Positions 18,926 to 28,394 of a DNA stretch of 64,000 nucleotides are shown here, piece by piece. The notes below the pieces were generated by a model, which ran no database searches, had not been told where the DNA came from, and was given only the letters and a program-made list of their open reading frames with translations. The stretch's first letter is position 1. Each line of letters begins with the position of its first letter. The position numbers and the translations under genes were made by a program. The stretch spans positions 806,001 through 870,000 of the forward strand of contig NZ_BSNN01000002.1 in assembly GCF_030160015.1 (NCBI RefSeq). The letters are read 5' to 3'. This DNA comes from Amylibacter marinus (GTDB taxonomy: Bacteria; Pseudomonadota; Alphaproteobacteria; Rhodobacterales; Rhodobacteraceae).

Positions 18926-20635
18926 ATGACCCGCACCCTGATCACATCCGCCCTGCCCTATATCAATGGTGTAAAACACCTCGGGAACCTAGTGGGCAGC
19001 CAGCTACCCTCTGATGTCTATGCGCGCTACTGCCGCGCTATTGGCCACGAGGTCATGTATATCTGTGCCACAGACGAGCACGGCACCCCCGCAGAATTAG
19101 CGGCGAAGAAAGCGGGCCAAGGTGTCGAGGAGTTCTGTACACAGATGCACGAGGTTCAAGCAGAATTGGCCCGTGGATTTCGACTATCATTCGATCATTT
19201 TGGCCGCTCTTCCAGCCCGCAAAACCACAAGCTTACGCAATATTTCGCAGGGCGGTTAGCCGAGAATGGTTTGATCGAAGAGGTCAGTGAAAAACAGGTC
19301 TATTCCAACACTGATGGCCGCTACTTACCTGATCGTTATATTGAAGGCGAATGCCCCAACTGTGGTTTTGCGGATGCGCGCGGAGATCAGTGCGAAAATT
19401 GTACCAAACAGCTAGACCCGACCGATTTGATCAACCCGCGCTCTGCAATTTCTGGATCTACTGATCTAGAGGTACGCGAGACCAAGCATCTGTATCTGCG
19501 CCAATCCAAACTGCGCGATACCTTAGACAAATGGATTTCAACACGCGAGGGCTGGCCAGTTCTAACCACATCGATTGCAAAAAAATGGTTGCATGATGGT
19601 GATGGATTACAGGATCGCGGCATCACGCGTGATTTGGATTGGGGGGTGCCCGTAAAGCGCGGCACCCAAGAGTGGGACGGCATGCAGGGCAAGGTCTTTT
19701 ATGTCTGGTTTGACGCACCGATCGAATACATTGCCGCCACGGCAGAGTGGGCCGAGGCCAATGGTCACGAACCGGCCGAATGGCAGCGTTGGTGGTGCAC
19801 CGACAAGGGCGCGGATGATGTGAATTACGTTCAATTCATGGGCAAAGACAACGTCCCCTTTCACACCCTATCTTTCCCTGCCACGATCATGGGCGCGGAT
19901 GACAATTGGAAATTGGTGGATTATATCAAGTCCTTTAACTATCTAAATTACGATGGCGGGCAGTTCTCGACATCCAAGGGGCGCGGGGTGTTTATGAACC
20001 AAGCCCTGGATATCCTGCCCTCTGATTACTGGCGCTGGTGGTTGCTGTCGAATGTACCAGAAAGCTCGGATAGCGAATTCACATGGGAAAGTTTCCAATC
20101 TGGCGTGAACAAGGACTTGGCCGATGTTCTGGGGAATTTCGTGTCCCGCATCACCAAATTCTGCCGCTCTAAATTCGGCGAAGAAGTGCCCGCAGGGGGC
20201 GTGTATGGCGCGGCCGAGCAGGCAGTCATCGATCAGATCAATGCCCGCCTTGCCTCGTATAACGCCAATATGGCTGCGATGGAGGTACGTAAATCCGCTG
20301 CTGACTTGCGGGCCATTTGGGCCATTGGTAACGAATACCTACAGGCGGCGGCTCCTTGGTCATTGTTTAAGACAGATCCAGAGGCCTCGGCAGCGATTGT
20401 GCGCTTTGCCTTAAATCTGATCCCGCTTTATGCCGCCCTATCTCAGCCCTTTATCCCCGATGCCGCCCAGACTATGGGCGAGGCCATGAATGTGGATCTA
20501 AGCTGGCCACAGGATGCAGCAGAGGCCCTACAGACCTTAACCGCAGGGCATAGCTTTAGCGTACCAGAGGTGATGTTTGCTAAAATCAGCGATGATGCGC
20601 GGGATGAAATGGAGAGCCGCTTTGCAGGCGTATAG
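18926..20635 (+). CDS. metG: Methionyl-tRNA synthetase
   Basis: 569 residues. The class I HIGH-like motif is [11 protein letters not shown]. The knuckle zinc domain is [17 protein letters not shown]. The KMSKS-equivalent loop reads [13 protein letters not shown], a normal variant. The anticodon-binding helical domain fills the C-terminus, and there is no C-terminal dimerisation (tRNA-binding) domain. It charges tRNA-Met. It is followed by a strong hairpin terminator shared with the convergent acyl-CoA synthetase gene. Confidence 0.96.
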   Translation: MTRTLITSALPYINGVKHLGNLVGSQLPSDVYARYCRAIGHEVMYICATDEHGTPAELAAKKAGQGVEEFCTQMHEVQAELARGFRLSFDHFGRSSSPQNHKLTQYFAGRLAENGLIEEVSEKQVYSNTDGRYLPDRYIEGECPNCGFADARGDQCENCTKQLDPTDLINPRSAISGSTDLEVRETKHLYLRQSKLRDTLDKWISTREGWPVLTTSIAKKWLHDGDGLQDRGITRDLDWGVPVKRGTQEWDGMQGKVFYVWFDAPIEYIAATAEWAEANGHEPAEWQRWWCTDKGADDVNYVQFMGKDNVPFHTLSFPATIMGADDNWKLVDYIKSFNYLNYDGGQFSTSKGRGVFMNQALDILPSDYWRWWLLSNVPESSDSEFTWESFQSGVNKDLADVLGNFVSRITKFCRSKFGEEVPAGGVYGAAEQAVIDQINARLASYNANMAAMEVRKSAADLRAIWAIGNEYLQAAAPWSLFKTDPEASAAIVRFALNLIPLYAALSQPFIPDAAQTMGEAMNVDLSWPQDAAEALQTLTAGHSFSVPEVMFAKISDDARDEMESRFAGV

Positions 20636-20679
20636 GGCGCCGGCACAGCCGCTGTGACCCATGTCAGACCTAGAGACTA

Positions 20680-20718
20680 AAAGGGCTGGTGCAGAGAGTG
20701 CACCAGCCCTAATTTTTT
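20680..20718. terminator. Bidirectional intrinsic terminator
   Basis: A 12-bp perfect stem (agggctggtgca / tgcaccagccct) around a 5-base loop, flanked by A's on one side and TTTTTT on the other. It lies between the convergent metG and acyl-CoA synthetase genes and should serve both. Confidence 0.88.
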
Positions 20719-20733
20719 GCGCTGATCTCGTGC

Positions 20734-22632
20734 TTATTCAGCCCATTCCCAACCTTGGATAAACCCACCCAATACTGCGGTGACAGCCTCGTCGGATGCA
20801 TCGCCACTGGCCTGCAACATCGCCACCAAACCCTTTTTCTTGGTTTCAACAACCAAGGCCACGGAAACCGGCAGGCCGGCATCTGTCAGTGCTTGGTCAT
20901 AAATACGAGTGATCGCCATTTTGCGCAGGTCGGGCTTAAACACCTTGCCCACGGCTGTTTTGGGCAATTCTGGTAAGATTTCCATATATTTTGGCCGTGC
21001 GGCGCGCTCGTGCACATGGTCGCCAACATAGGTCATCAGCTCGTCGATCGTCACCTCGCCACCGTCTACCAATTCGACAAAGGCGCAAGGCAATTCTCCG
21101 GCTTTAATATCTGGTTGACCAATAGCTGCCGCAAAGGCAACAGCAGGATGGCCCGCCAAGGCTTCTTCGATGACCGCAGGATCAATGTTATGCCCCCCAC
21201 GTATGATCAAGTCTTTCGCGCGCCCCGTGATCCATAGATAGCCCTCGGCATCAATGCGGCCCAAATCGCCGGTGCGCAAATGCGTGCCATTGGCAAAAAG
21301 GCCGGTGTTTTTATCCGCCTCAGTATAGGTCTGCCCAATGGCAACACCAGGATTAGAGACACAAATCTCCCCAACCTCATCAACGCCCATCTCGGCCAAA
21401 ACCTTACCCTCGGCATCACAGTCATAAATGCGCACATCCGTATGGGGGAAAGGAAACCCGACAGAACCAATGCGTCGTTCGCCATCTGTGGGGTTACAGG
21501 AGACCAAACAGGTGGCCTCGGACATGCCGTAGCCTTCGATAATTTCCACACCCGTGGCCTTTTGGAAATTTTTAAACAGCTCCACAGGCAGTGGGGCAGA
21601 TCCACAAAATGCGGCACTAAGACTAGAAACATCAGCATTGACGGGGCGTTGCATCAAGGCCGCCGCAGCCGTTGGCACAGTGACCAGAAAGGTCACTTTC
21701 CAGCGCTCGATCAGCTGCCACATATTGTCAAAAACACCATCACCGCGATAGCCCGCAGGGGTCGGCAAAATCATATGCGCACCAGATTTCAAACACCCCG
21801 CCCAGATAGGATAGGCCGCAAATACGTGGAACAATGGTAAAGGGCAAAGCACTACGTCTGTTTCCTTGTATAACAGGGTGCTGCCAATCCAGCCATTATA
21901 CAACACACCCGATTGTTGGTGTTGTACGATTTTGGGGCGCCCTGTGGTGCCACCGGTGTGAAACAATGCACAGAATCGATCATCCGCACTTTCTTCGAAA
22001 TCCAACGCATCGCCATTTTGCTCGGCCAGTGCCGAATGGAAATCGATAACCTTGGCAGAATGCTTTATTTCAAATTTAGGCCGGATCAGCGGTACGATCC
22101 ACTTGAGAGGCGGTGTTAGATGCTCCAGCAGATCTACCTCTACAACCGTTTCTACCGAGGGGGCCTCGGCAGCAGCGGCATGGGCCAATTCTGCAACATT
22201 GGTTTTTGGGAAAGAACGCATGGTAACCAATACCTTAGCACCGGTTTCGCGGAGCAATGCGGAAATATGTTCCGGTTCTAATGTGGGATTGATCGGGGCA
22301 ACCTTACCCGCGGTCATCCCCCCCATCAGGGTGACCAACGTCTCGGTCGTGGTCGGTAACAGATAGGCTACCACGTCGTTTTCACCAACCCCCAGCGCGC
22401 GGAACAGATTGGCTGCCTTGGTCACCTGCTGTGTCAACGATTTCCATGACAGGGTCTGGGCTTTATCCTTTGGGCCGGACTTCAGCTGAAAGCTAACAGC
22501 GCCACGTTCTGGGAAATTATTCTTTGTTTCCAACAGCTGCTGATAGGGTGTTTTTACTGATACGATCTCGGCAACCGATGTGCCCTCTTCGATTTTCTTT
22601 ACATCTTGTGTATTTCTAAATTGATATGTCAC
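20734..22632 (-). CDS. Acyl-CoA synthetase (AMP-forming), ANL superfamily
   Basis: 632 residues. The adenylation P-loop is FHTGGTTGRPKIVQHQQ, followed by EGYGMSEATCLVSCNP and the hinge GYLWITGRAKDLIIRGGHNI. The C-terminal catalytic lysine is in PKTAVGKVFKPDLRK. It activates a carboxylic acid (probably a fatty or aromatic acid) with ATP and CoA. The substrate cannot be read from sequence. About 100 bp upstream is the terminator of the LysM gene, so it is probably transcribed on its own. Confidence 0.85.
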   Translation of the reverse strand: MTYQFRNTQDVKKIEEGTSVAEIVSVKTPYQQLLETKNNFPERGAVSFQLKSGPKDKAQTLSWKSLTQQVTKAANLFRALGVGENDVVAYLLPTTTETLVTLMGGMTAGKVAPINPTLEPEHISALLRETGAKVLVTMRSFPKTNVAELAHAAAAEAPSVETVVEVDLLEHLTPPLKWIVPLIRPKFEIKHSAKVIDFHSALAEQNGDALDFEESADDRFCALFHTGGTTGRPKIVQHQQSGVLYNGWIGSTLLYKETDVVLCPLPLFHVFAAYPIWAGCLKSGAHMILPTPAGYRGDGVFDNMWQLIERWKVTFLVTVPTAAAALMQRPVNADVSSLSAAFCGSAPLPVELFKNFQKATGVEIIEGYGMSEATCLVSCNPTDGERRIGSVGFPFPHTDVRIYDCDAEGKVLAEMGVDEVGEICVSNPGVAIGQTYTEADKNTGLFANGTHLRTGDLGRIDAEGYLWITGRAKDLIIRGGHNIDPAVIEEALAGHPAVAFAAAIGQPDIKAGELPCAFVELVDGGEVTIDELMTYVGDHVHERAARPKYMEILPELPKTAVGKVFKPDLRKMAITRIYDQALTDAGLPVSVALVVETKKKGLVAMLQASGDASDEAVTAVLGGFIQGWEWAE

Positions 22633-22683
22633 GATAAGTCCTCCCAGTCTTCTCTCAAGGATGACGCAAGATTACGTTAACGT

Positions 22684-22713
22684 CAAAGAAAAAGGGCAGG
22701 ATAGCCTGCCCTT
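22684..22713 (-). terminator. Intrinsic terminator of the BON-LysM gene
   Basis: On the minus strand a 9-bp stem aagggcagg / cctgccctt is followed by TTTTCTTTG. It lies 27 bp after the stop of the BON-LysM gene and before the acyl-CoA synthetase start. Confidence 0.8.
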
Positions 22714-22738
22714 AAAATCATTTTGACGCATCGTCGTA

Positions 22739-23164
22739 TTATGTAGGAATACGCAAGACCTGACCTGGATAGATTTTATCAGGATGGGTTAGCATTGGCT
22801 TATTTGCCTCAAAAATCTCTTCGTACTTGGCGCCATTGCCCATGGTTTTTTCAGCAATTGCCCATAGGGTATCGCCTGATTCAACCGTATGGAAAACACC
22901 TTCCGAGTCATCCTCGGAATTGTCTTGAACACCAGCAATCCCCTTAACATTGCCAAGGGCAAGCATCAGCTTCTCTTTGATAGATTTAGATGCTGGTTTT
23001 CCAGTTAGAACGACTTCGTCGCCCTGAACCGCGATTTCGACGCCCTCTGCATCCAAGCCCAGATCGGCGATCTCGGTGTTCAATGCCTCGGTTGCTGTTG
23101 CTTCGTCGTCATCCTCGCCGAACAATTTCTTGCCAACGTTTTTCGCAAAATTTAATAGGCCCAT
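22739..23164 (-). CDS. BON and LysM domain protein (YgaU/LysM type)
   Basis: 141 residues. A BON domain comes first (TEIADLGLDAEGVEIAVQGD ... VVLTGKPASKSIKEKL), followed by a C-terminal LysM (HTVESGDTLWAIAEKTMGNG ... NKPMLTHPDKIYPGQVLRIP). E. coli YgaU (Kbp) has the same build and binds potassium ions; LysM can bind peptidoglycan. No signal peptide is visible, so it is probably cytoplasmic like YgaU. It stands alone with its own terminator. Confidence 0.85.
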   Translation of the reverse strand: MGLLNFAKNVGKKLFGEDDDEATATEALNTEIADLGLDAEGVEIAVQGDEVVLTGKPASKSIKEKLMLALGNVKGIAGVQDNSEDDSEGVFHTVESGDTLWAIAEKTMGNGAKYEEIFEANKPMLTHPDKIYPGQVLRIPT

Positions 23165-23226
23165 TTACCCCTCCTGATTTGTTAGTCACAGGGGAAATGT
23201 AGGGCCCTATTCACCTATTGCAAGGT

Positions 23227-25023
23227 CTATACTGTATCTGACGTAAATTGTAATTTGGCTAAACGCGCATATAACCCACCGCGGGCAATCAAATCATTAT
23301 GCGTGCCCTGCTCGATGATGCGCCCTTCGTCCAAAACCACAATACGATCGGCCTTTTTCACCGTGGCCAACCGGTGTGCGACGATAATGGTCGTACGCTC
23401 CTTGGCCAACGCATCTACGGCCAATTGCACCGCTTGTTCACTCTCGGCATCTAGGGCCGATGTGGCCTCATCCAACAACAGGATCGGCGCATCGCGCAAA
23501 ATCGCCCGCGCAATTGCCAAGCGTTGCTTTTGCCCACCAGACAGCATCACCCCCTGCTCGCCCACATAGCTATCGTACCCATCTGGCAAGGCGATAAGGA
23601 AATCATGTGCCGCGGCGGCCTTGGCGGCGGCAATCACCTCTTCGTCTGTCGATGCTGGGCGACCAAATCGGATGTTTTCCATAGCCGAGGTCGCAAAAAT
23701 TACCGGATCTTGGGGTACCATGGCCAAATGTTGGCGGAACTCTTCACGCGCCAAAGTGTTGATGGGTAGCCCATCGATACAGATTGTACCACTTTCTGCA
23801 TCAAAGAACCGCATAAGCAGTTGAAATACTGTGGATTTACCAGCCCCGGAAGGGCCGACCAAGGCGAGGGTCTCACCAGATTTGACATTTAAATTCAGCT
23901 TATCCAGCGCGGTCACCTTGGGGCGCGCTGGATAGCGAAAGGTCACATCCTGAAACGTGATTTCGCCAACAACTGGGTGCTGCAATTGTTGCGGATTCTG
24001 GGGATCCAGCACCTCGTCTTCGGCATTCAATAACTCAACCAAACGCTCAGTTGCCCCAGCCGCACGTTGCATTTCGCCCCAGAACTCGGCAAAGGCCGAA
24101 ACCGAGGCCCCCACAATTACCGCATAGATCACAAACTGTACCAAAACACCTGCTGTCATTGTACCTGCACGTACATCCCGTGCACCAATCCATAGCACCG
24201 CGACAATCCCTGTGAATATCAGGAAAATTACAATCGCCGTCATCACCGCGCGGATAGTGACCCGTGCGCGGGTTGCATCATAGGCCTGTTCTGTTAGCGC
24301 ACCAAATCGCGCCCGCGATACGGCCTCATGCGTAAAGGCCTGAACCGTCTGCGCTGCCAAGAGGCTTTCGGATGCGTTGCCAGAGCTCTGGGCGATCTTG
24401 TCTTGGTTGATCTTGCTTAGGCTACGCACTCTGCGTGCCAAGGCGAAAATTGGAATCAGAATAAACGGTACCAAAAGTAAAACCAAAGCAGTTAGTTTTG
24501 CCGATGTGATAAACAAAAGGATCAATCCACCAAGGAACATCAGTAAATTGCGCAGGGCAAAAGACAAATATGATCCTATCACCGAAAGTATAAGCGTGGT
24601 GTCCGTGGTGATGCGGCTAAGCACCTCGCCAGTAAGCAGTTTTTCATAGAAAGCGGGGCTCATGCCGATCATTTTATCGTAAACCGCACGGCGAATGTCC
24701 GCGACCACCCGCTCACCCAACCGTGTGACCAGAGCATAGCGCACCGCAGATCCCACCGCCATCAAACCGGCGACAAAAATCGCCGACATGAAGTAGCGAT
24801 CAAGTAGCGCAGGATCGCTCTCTTGTTGAAATCCATCAACAACGCGGCGGACCGCCAGCGGAAGTATCAGGGAAATCGCTGCCGTAAACGTCAACATAAA
24901 CAGTGCCGAGGCCACGAGCCAGCGATAGGGCTTTAGAAACGGAATAAGACCTTTTAGGGCGCCAACCCGTTTGCCCTTTTGGCGGTCTTCTGCGATTGCG
25001 GCGGTAGATTCTGGTGTAGACAT
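23227..25023 (-). CDS. ABC transporter, fused permease-ATPase (MsbA-like exporter)
   Basis: 598 residues. A six-helix permease domain (from FLKPYRWLVASALFMLTFTA) is followed by an ATPase domain with Walker A LVGPSGAGKSTVFQLL, signature VMLSGGQKQRLAIARAIL and Walker B ILLLDEATSALD. It is a half-transporter expected to act as a homodimer. The lipid or drug substrate is unknown; relatives include lipid A flippases. The start MSTPESTAA (25023) is preferred over an upstream in-frame start at 25071. It is preceded by 188 bp of AT-rich DNA shared with a divergent small gene. Confidence 0.88.
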   Translation of the reverse strand: MSTPESTAAIAEDRQKGKRVGALKGLIPFLKPYRWLVASALFMLTFTAAISLILPLAVRRVVDGFQQESDPALLDRYFMSAIFVAGLMAVGSAVRYALVTRLGERVVADIRRAVYDKMIGMSPAFYEKLLTGEVLSRITTDTTLILSVIGSYLSFALRNLLMFLGGLILLFITSAKLTALVLLLVPFILIPIFALARRVRSLSKINQDKIAQSSGNASESLLAAQTVQAFTHEAVSRARFGALTEQAYDATRARVTIRAVMTAIVIFLIFTGIVAVLWIGARDVRAGTMTAGVLVQFVIYAVIVGASVSAFAEFWGEMQRAAGATERLVELLNAEDEVLDPQNPQQLQHPVVGEITFQDVTFRYPARPKVTALDKLNLNVKSGETLALVGPSGAGKSTVFQLLMRFFDAESGTICIDGLPINTLAREEFRQHLAMVPQDPVIFATSAMENIRFGRPASTDEEVIAAAKAAAAHDFLIALPDGYDSYVGEQGVMLSGGQKQRLAIARAILRDAPILLLDEATSALDAESEQAVQLAVDALAKERTTIIVAHRLATVKKADRIVVLDEGRIIEQGTHNDLIARGGLYARLAKLQFTSDTV

Positions 25024-25211
25024 AGGGAATGAGTATTCACAACCGCGCCCCACCGCAAGCCAAAGCCGCAATTTTGCCCGATTTCAATAAAAGAGTGATA
25101 TTTATCACTTTTACAGAATGTAAAATTAACATAAATTATTTGTAACGAATGTTTATAACCGATTCTGCGTCGGAAATTCTAAGTTGACTTTATAACCTAC
25201 GAGATCTGCCA

Positions 25212-25535
25212 ATGTATAGGAACATAGCCCCCCCGGCAATTGGACCGCAATTGCCCAAAGATTTGATACGCAACCCACAGGATCACCAAGGGGAACTGGA
25301 AGAGTTTTCACGTGACCTGAAAGAGTGGTGGCGCTTGCACAGCACCCGTCTGCGTCCCGATGGATACCACAACCGTATCGCCTATTATAAAATGCACACA
25401 ATGGGTGGCGATGTTAATCTTCCCGAGAGCCTGATTAACTGGATGAAGGATGCGGATATCACGCGTGATCGTCGCTCTTGGAAGGCGGTTGAGAAATCAA
25501 TTTTGACAGGCAAGCTGTTTAAATCCATCGCCTAA
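25212..25535 (+). CDS. Conserved-looking hypothetical protein
   Basis: 107 residues, soluble, rich in charged and aromatic residues (KEWWRLHSTRLRPDGYHNRI, then SLINWMKDADITRDRRSWKA). I do not recognise the family. Length, base composition and codon pattern look like a real gene, divergent from the ABC exporter. The tRNA-Gly lies about 190 bp downstream; nothing else was seen in that gap. Confidence 0.6.
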   Translation: MYRNIAPPAIGPQLPKDLIRNPQDHQGELEEFSRDLKEWWRLHSTRLRPDGYHNRIAYYKMHTMGGDVNLPESLINWMKDADITRDRRSWKAVEKSILTGKLFKSIA

Positions 25536-25722
25536 TCACAGCACCTAAATCTTGGTGGAGCGTGCGTTATATTCCCAATTGCACGCATCTGTCACACGTC
25601 AGCCCTTTGTCGCCAAGTTGTATTTTACTTGGGTGTTTTTGCCGATTTATGCCAATGGAATCAACGCCCAAGCTCAGACATCAGCCCATTATCTTTAACA
25701 TTTCTGGAGATAAATTCTCTGG

Positions 25723-25793
25723 AGCGGGCGACGGGAATCGAACCCGTGTCATCAGCTTGGAAGGCTGAGGTCTTACCATTACACAACGCCCGC
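25723..25793 (-). tRNA. tRNA-Gly (anticodon TCC)
   Basis: A complete cloverleaf on the minus strand. The acceptor GCGGGCG pairs with CGCCCGC, the anticodon loop is CTTCCAA, and the T-loop is GGTTCGATTCC. It reads GGA/GGG glycine codons. The 3' CCA is not encoded (the next bases are CCAG, after discriminator T). Confidence 0.96.
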
Positions 25794-25931
25794 TCTGAGA
25801 ATTCACCTCATATTTCAATCCCCCTGCGCCGTCAAGAAGGTAGTTCATCTGAAATCAAAGTTTTAGTGCACCCAGCACGCGCAATCATGCCTCCCCTGCC
25901 ACGGCATCGCCTTGGCGCCTAGCCGCATAAA

Positions 25932-26114
25932 TTAATCAACCAATTTCCAGCCCAAAAGACCAACCACAATCATCAAGCCAACCGCTGTTACCTGCAGTAT
26001 GGGTGCAAGATTGCTGATAGGCGGTTTACTTGTTTTTGTCGGGCGGGGGGCGCGGTTTCCAACGCTTGTGAAACCACAGCCATTGGCCCAAATTATTTCG
26101 TATTTGATTTTCAA
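25932..26114 (-). CDS. Possible small single-span membrane protein overlapping lpxL end
   Basis: The reading frame ends in a clean hydrophobic helix (LQVTAVGLMIVVGLLGWKLV) with a charged last residue. It lies downstream of the lpxL stop but can only start by overlapping the lpxL 3' end by about 90 bp (ATG 26114), or at an unusual start. The tail looks like a real membrane anchor. The start and the reality of the gene are uncertain. Confidence 0.3.
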   Translation of the reverse strand: MKIKYEIIWANGCGFTSVGNRAPRPTKTSKPPISNLAPILQVTAVGLMIVVGLLGWKLVD

Positions 26115-26904
26115 GCGACAGGTTAAGCGCCTGCATCATCGCCTTCGGGGTGCTATGGGTGACCGGCGCTTCGAAGTGGACCTCGAAGTTCAGACCATCC
26201 GCCAGACGAATACCATAGGCCGGCACCAACAGTGCGTCATACTTCAATGCCATTTCTGCTACCGACAGCGCGGTCAAGGCAGGCTTGCCGAAAAAATCGA
26301 TCTCTATACCAGATTGCATACGTTGATCATGCAACAGGGCCACAGGCCCACCACCGCGCAGATGGCGCACCAAATGCGCCAGCCCCTTGCGGCCCCGCTC
26401 GAACAGCGGGGTACCGATCTGTGAAATGGCCGACAGATAATGGGCGTTCATATGGCGATTGTTCAAGGGGCGATACAGGCCGCCCACCTGATACCCCTGC
26501 CCCGCTAAATAGCCGCGCACCGCATCATAATTCCCGATATGGCCAGAAACGATCAATACAGGGCGACCATCAGCAAGTGCCTGCATCAGCAACGCGTGGC
26601 CTGACCCGCTTATTTTTGGATCCCTTACAATTGATAGAAATTTCTGTGCTGAATACAATTCCATGATCGTGCGCCCAGCGTTATTTGGGGCCTGATCAAC
26701 AACCTGTTCTATTTCTGCTGCAGACAGGTCAGGTAACACATGGCGCAGATTATCGCGCGTACGAGTCCGGTACCCTGCCATTGGCGCTACAACTTTTGAC
26801 ATGAAAACCCCCGCCAGAGGCACACGCAGGTGATAGGGCAACAGAAACAGCCCGCCCATAATTCCCCTTAGGGCGGCATTTTGGATCCAGTATTTTACAG
26901 ACAT
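26026..26904 (-). CDS. Lipid A biosynthesis acyltransferase (LpxL/HtrB family)
   Basis: 292 residues. The HX4D catalytic motif appears as VSGHIGNYDAV (about residues 119-129), with the family blocks LYRPLNNRHMNAHY and GGPVALLHDQRM. A short hydrophobic N-terminal segment anchors it to the inner membrane. The family transfers secondary acyl chains to Kdo-lipid A precursors. It is the last gene of the nonulosonate operon, 9 bp after the SDR gene, which links that pathway with lipid A. Which position it acylates is unknown. Confidence 0.88.
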   Translation of the reverse strand: MSVKYWIQNAALRGIMGGLFLLPYHLRVPLAGVFMSKVVAPMAGYRTRTRDNLRHVLPDLSAAEIEQVVDQAPNNAGRTIMELYSAQKFLSIVRDPKISGSGHALLMQALADGRPVLIVSGHIGNYDAVRGYLAGQGYQVGGLYRPLNNRHMNAHYLSAISQIGTPLFERGRKGLAHLVRHLRGGGPVALLHDQRMQSGIEIDFFGKPALTALSVAEMALKYDALLVPAYGIRLADGLNFEVHFEAPVTHSTPKAMMQALNLSLENQIRNNLGQWLWFHKRWKPRPPPDKNK

Positions 26905-26913
26905 GCCGGCCCC

Positions 26914-27699
26914 CTACCAAGCAGAGTACCCGCCATCCACATTTACAAATTGCCCGGTCATGTGATTAGCACCAGAGCTAGACAAAAACAGTGCGACATC
27001 CGCGATTTCGTCGGGCTGAGCCATACGCCCCTGCATGATCAATTCAGAAACCCGTTTTTGAAACTCTTCGGAATGCCCATTAAACACCGCACCAGGGGCT
27101 AGGGTGTTCACCGTGGCCTTATGGCGCCAAGAACTGGCCAACCACAGTGTCAGCCCATGTATCCCCGCCTTGGTCGCCTGATAGGCGCTAAAGTTTTTGA
27201 ACGGCATACCCTCGTAGATATCGTGATGGGGGGCGCGCAATGCATACATCGAGGCAATGTTGATCAGTTTTAGATCCCATTTCCCCAGGACCTGTCGGTC
27301 AATCTCGCGGGCCAATAGAAACGGCCCCGTCAAGTTTACCGACAAGGCCTTGTTCCAGCTGTCCAGCGTAGTATTGGCCAGATCAGGAAATTCAGCCCCT
27401 GCCTTCATCAGCATCTCGCCAGTGATCGAGGCATTGTTAAAGAACACATTGGGCTTGTGCCCATCTGCCAGAATTTGCGACACCGTATCCCCAACAGCCG
27501 CCTCATCTGCCACATCCATCTCATAAAGGGCAAAATTCTCATTCTGGCCAAATTTTGCAGCCAAGCCATCATAACGCGCACCGGGCAATTCCGAGGCAAT
27601 CACCCGCGCCCCAGCATCCAGCATACGCCGCACATAGGTAGAACCAAGAACCCCACCTGATCCAGTAAGGAATATGCTCTTGTCACTTAGATCGGTCAT
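26914..27699 (-). CDS. Short-chain dehydrogenase, PtmA-like, of the nonulosonate operon
   Basis: 261 residues. The cofactor motif is LTGSGGVLGS, the conserved NNAS motif is FFNNASITGE, and the catalytic residues are SMYA and YQATK. It resembles PtmA-type SDRs, which occur beside CMP-nonulosonate synthetases (PtmB) in flagellin-glycosylation loci. Its substrate is not established; oxidation or reduction of a sugar in legionaminic-type synthesis is likely. The start overlaps the preceding CMP-sugar synthetase stop by 4 bp, indicating translational coupling. Confidence 0.75.
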   Translation of the reverse strand: MTDLSDKSIFLTGSGGVLGSTYVRRMLDAGARVIASELPGARYDGLAAKFGQNENFALYEMDVADEAAVGDTVSQILADGHKPNVFFNNASITGEMLMKAGAEFPDLANTTLDSWNKALSVNLTGPFLLAREIDRQVLGKWDLKLINIASMYALRAPHHDIYEGMPFKNFSAYQATKAGIHGLTLWLASSWRHKATVNTLAPGAVFNGHSEEFQKRVSELIMQGRMAQPDEIADVALFLSSSGANHMTGQFVNVDGGYSAW

Positions 27700-28394
27700 G
27701 CTTGGGCTCTCTTTTTCATCAGGAATTCTACATATTCAAAATCTTCTGGCGAGTCGATATCGAAACACCGCCCTGCGGGCATCAGATAGGGGATGACCCG
27801 TCCGTCAAACAGCGATGAGGCACGACGCAGATAGTCGGGGTCCAAAACATAGGTAGAGGCCGCATGTTCATAGACCACTGGGGCCTGCTGGCGGGCGACC
27901 ACTTTGTTTGGCAGAGGTTTCGACACCTGAAGCGCGCCTGTAGCATCAGGCTCTACCAAATTGAAATAGGGGTTTTTACGTGCATCCGTACAAGACATCA
28001 CCATATCGGGTGATTGGGTTTGATACAGGTTTATCGCATCTGTAATATCTTGGGGAATACGCAGGGGTGATGTGGCGTCCAGATCCACAAAAATATCCGC
28101 CACTTGGCCGGTTTTTTGCTCGACCGCCTCTAGCGCATGTTCCCAGACGTTCCATTTTGATGCTGTGTCCGATGCCAAATAGGCAGGGCGCAGCCCGATA
28201 TCCAACGCCCCCTTAGATACTGCAAAATCCAAATAATCCTGCCCATCCGTTGAGACCACCACGCAGTCAATCTGCGGATGATCCAGCAGCTGATCAAGGC
28301 TCCATTGCAACAACGGTTTCCCGTTAATCTCGCGCATGTTTTTACCAGACAGCCCCTTAGACCCCGCCCGCACACCGATATGTCCAATAATCAT
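27696..28394 (-). CDS. CMP-nonulosonic acid synthetase (acylneuraminate cytidylyltransferase family)
   Basis: 232 residues from the ATG that opens MIIGHIGVRAGSKGLSGKN; a longer reading to 28457 runs back into the upstream gene. The nucleotide-binding motif RAGSKGLSGKN, the metal motif DLDATSPLR and the C-terminal CFDIDSPEDFEYVE mark the family. It activates a nonulosonic acid (sialic, legionaminic or similar) with CTP. It overlaps both neighbours by 4 bp. By sequence alone the true substrate could be N-acetylneuraminate, legionaminate or a relative. Confidence 0.85.
   Translation of the reverse strand: MIIGHIGVRAGSKGLSGKNMREINGKPLLQWSLDQLLDHPQIDCVVVSTDGQDYLDFAVSKGALDIGLRPAYLASDTASKWNVWEHALEAVEQKTGQVADIFVDLDATSPLRIPQDITDAINLYQTQSPDMVMSCTDARKNPYFNLVEPDATGALQVSKPLPNKVVARQQAPVVYEHAASTYVLDPDYLRRASSLFDGRVIPYLMPAGRCFDIDSPEDFEYVEFLMKKRAQA

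Noticed and set aside
19975-19990. metG seeming to lack a KMSKS motif
   Set aside because: FSTSKGRG is a known variant in this family; all other motifs are intact, so no defect is claimed.
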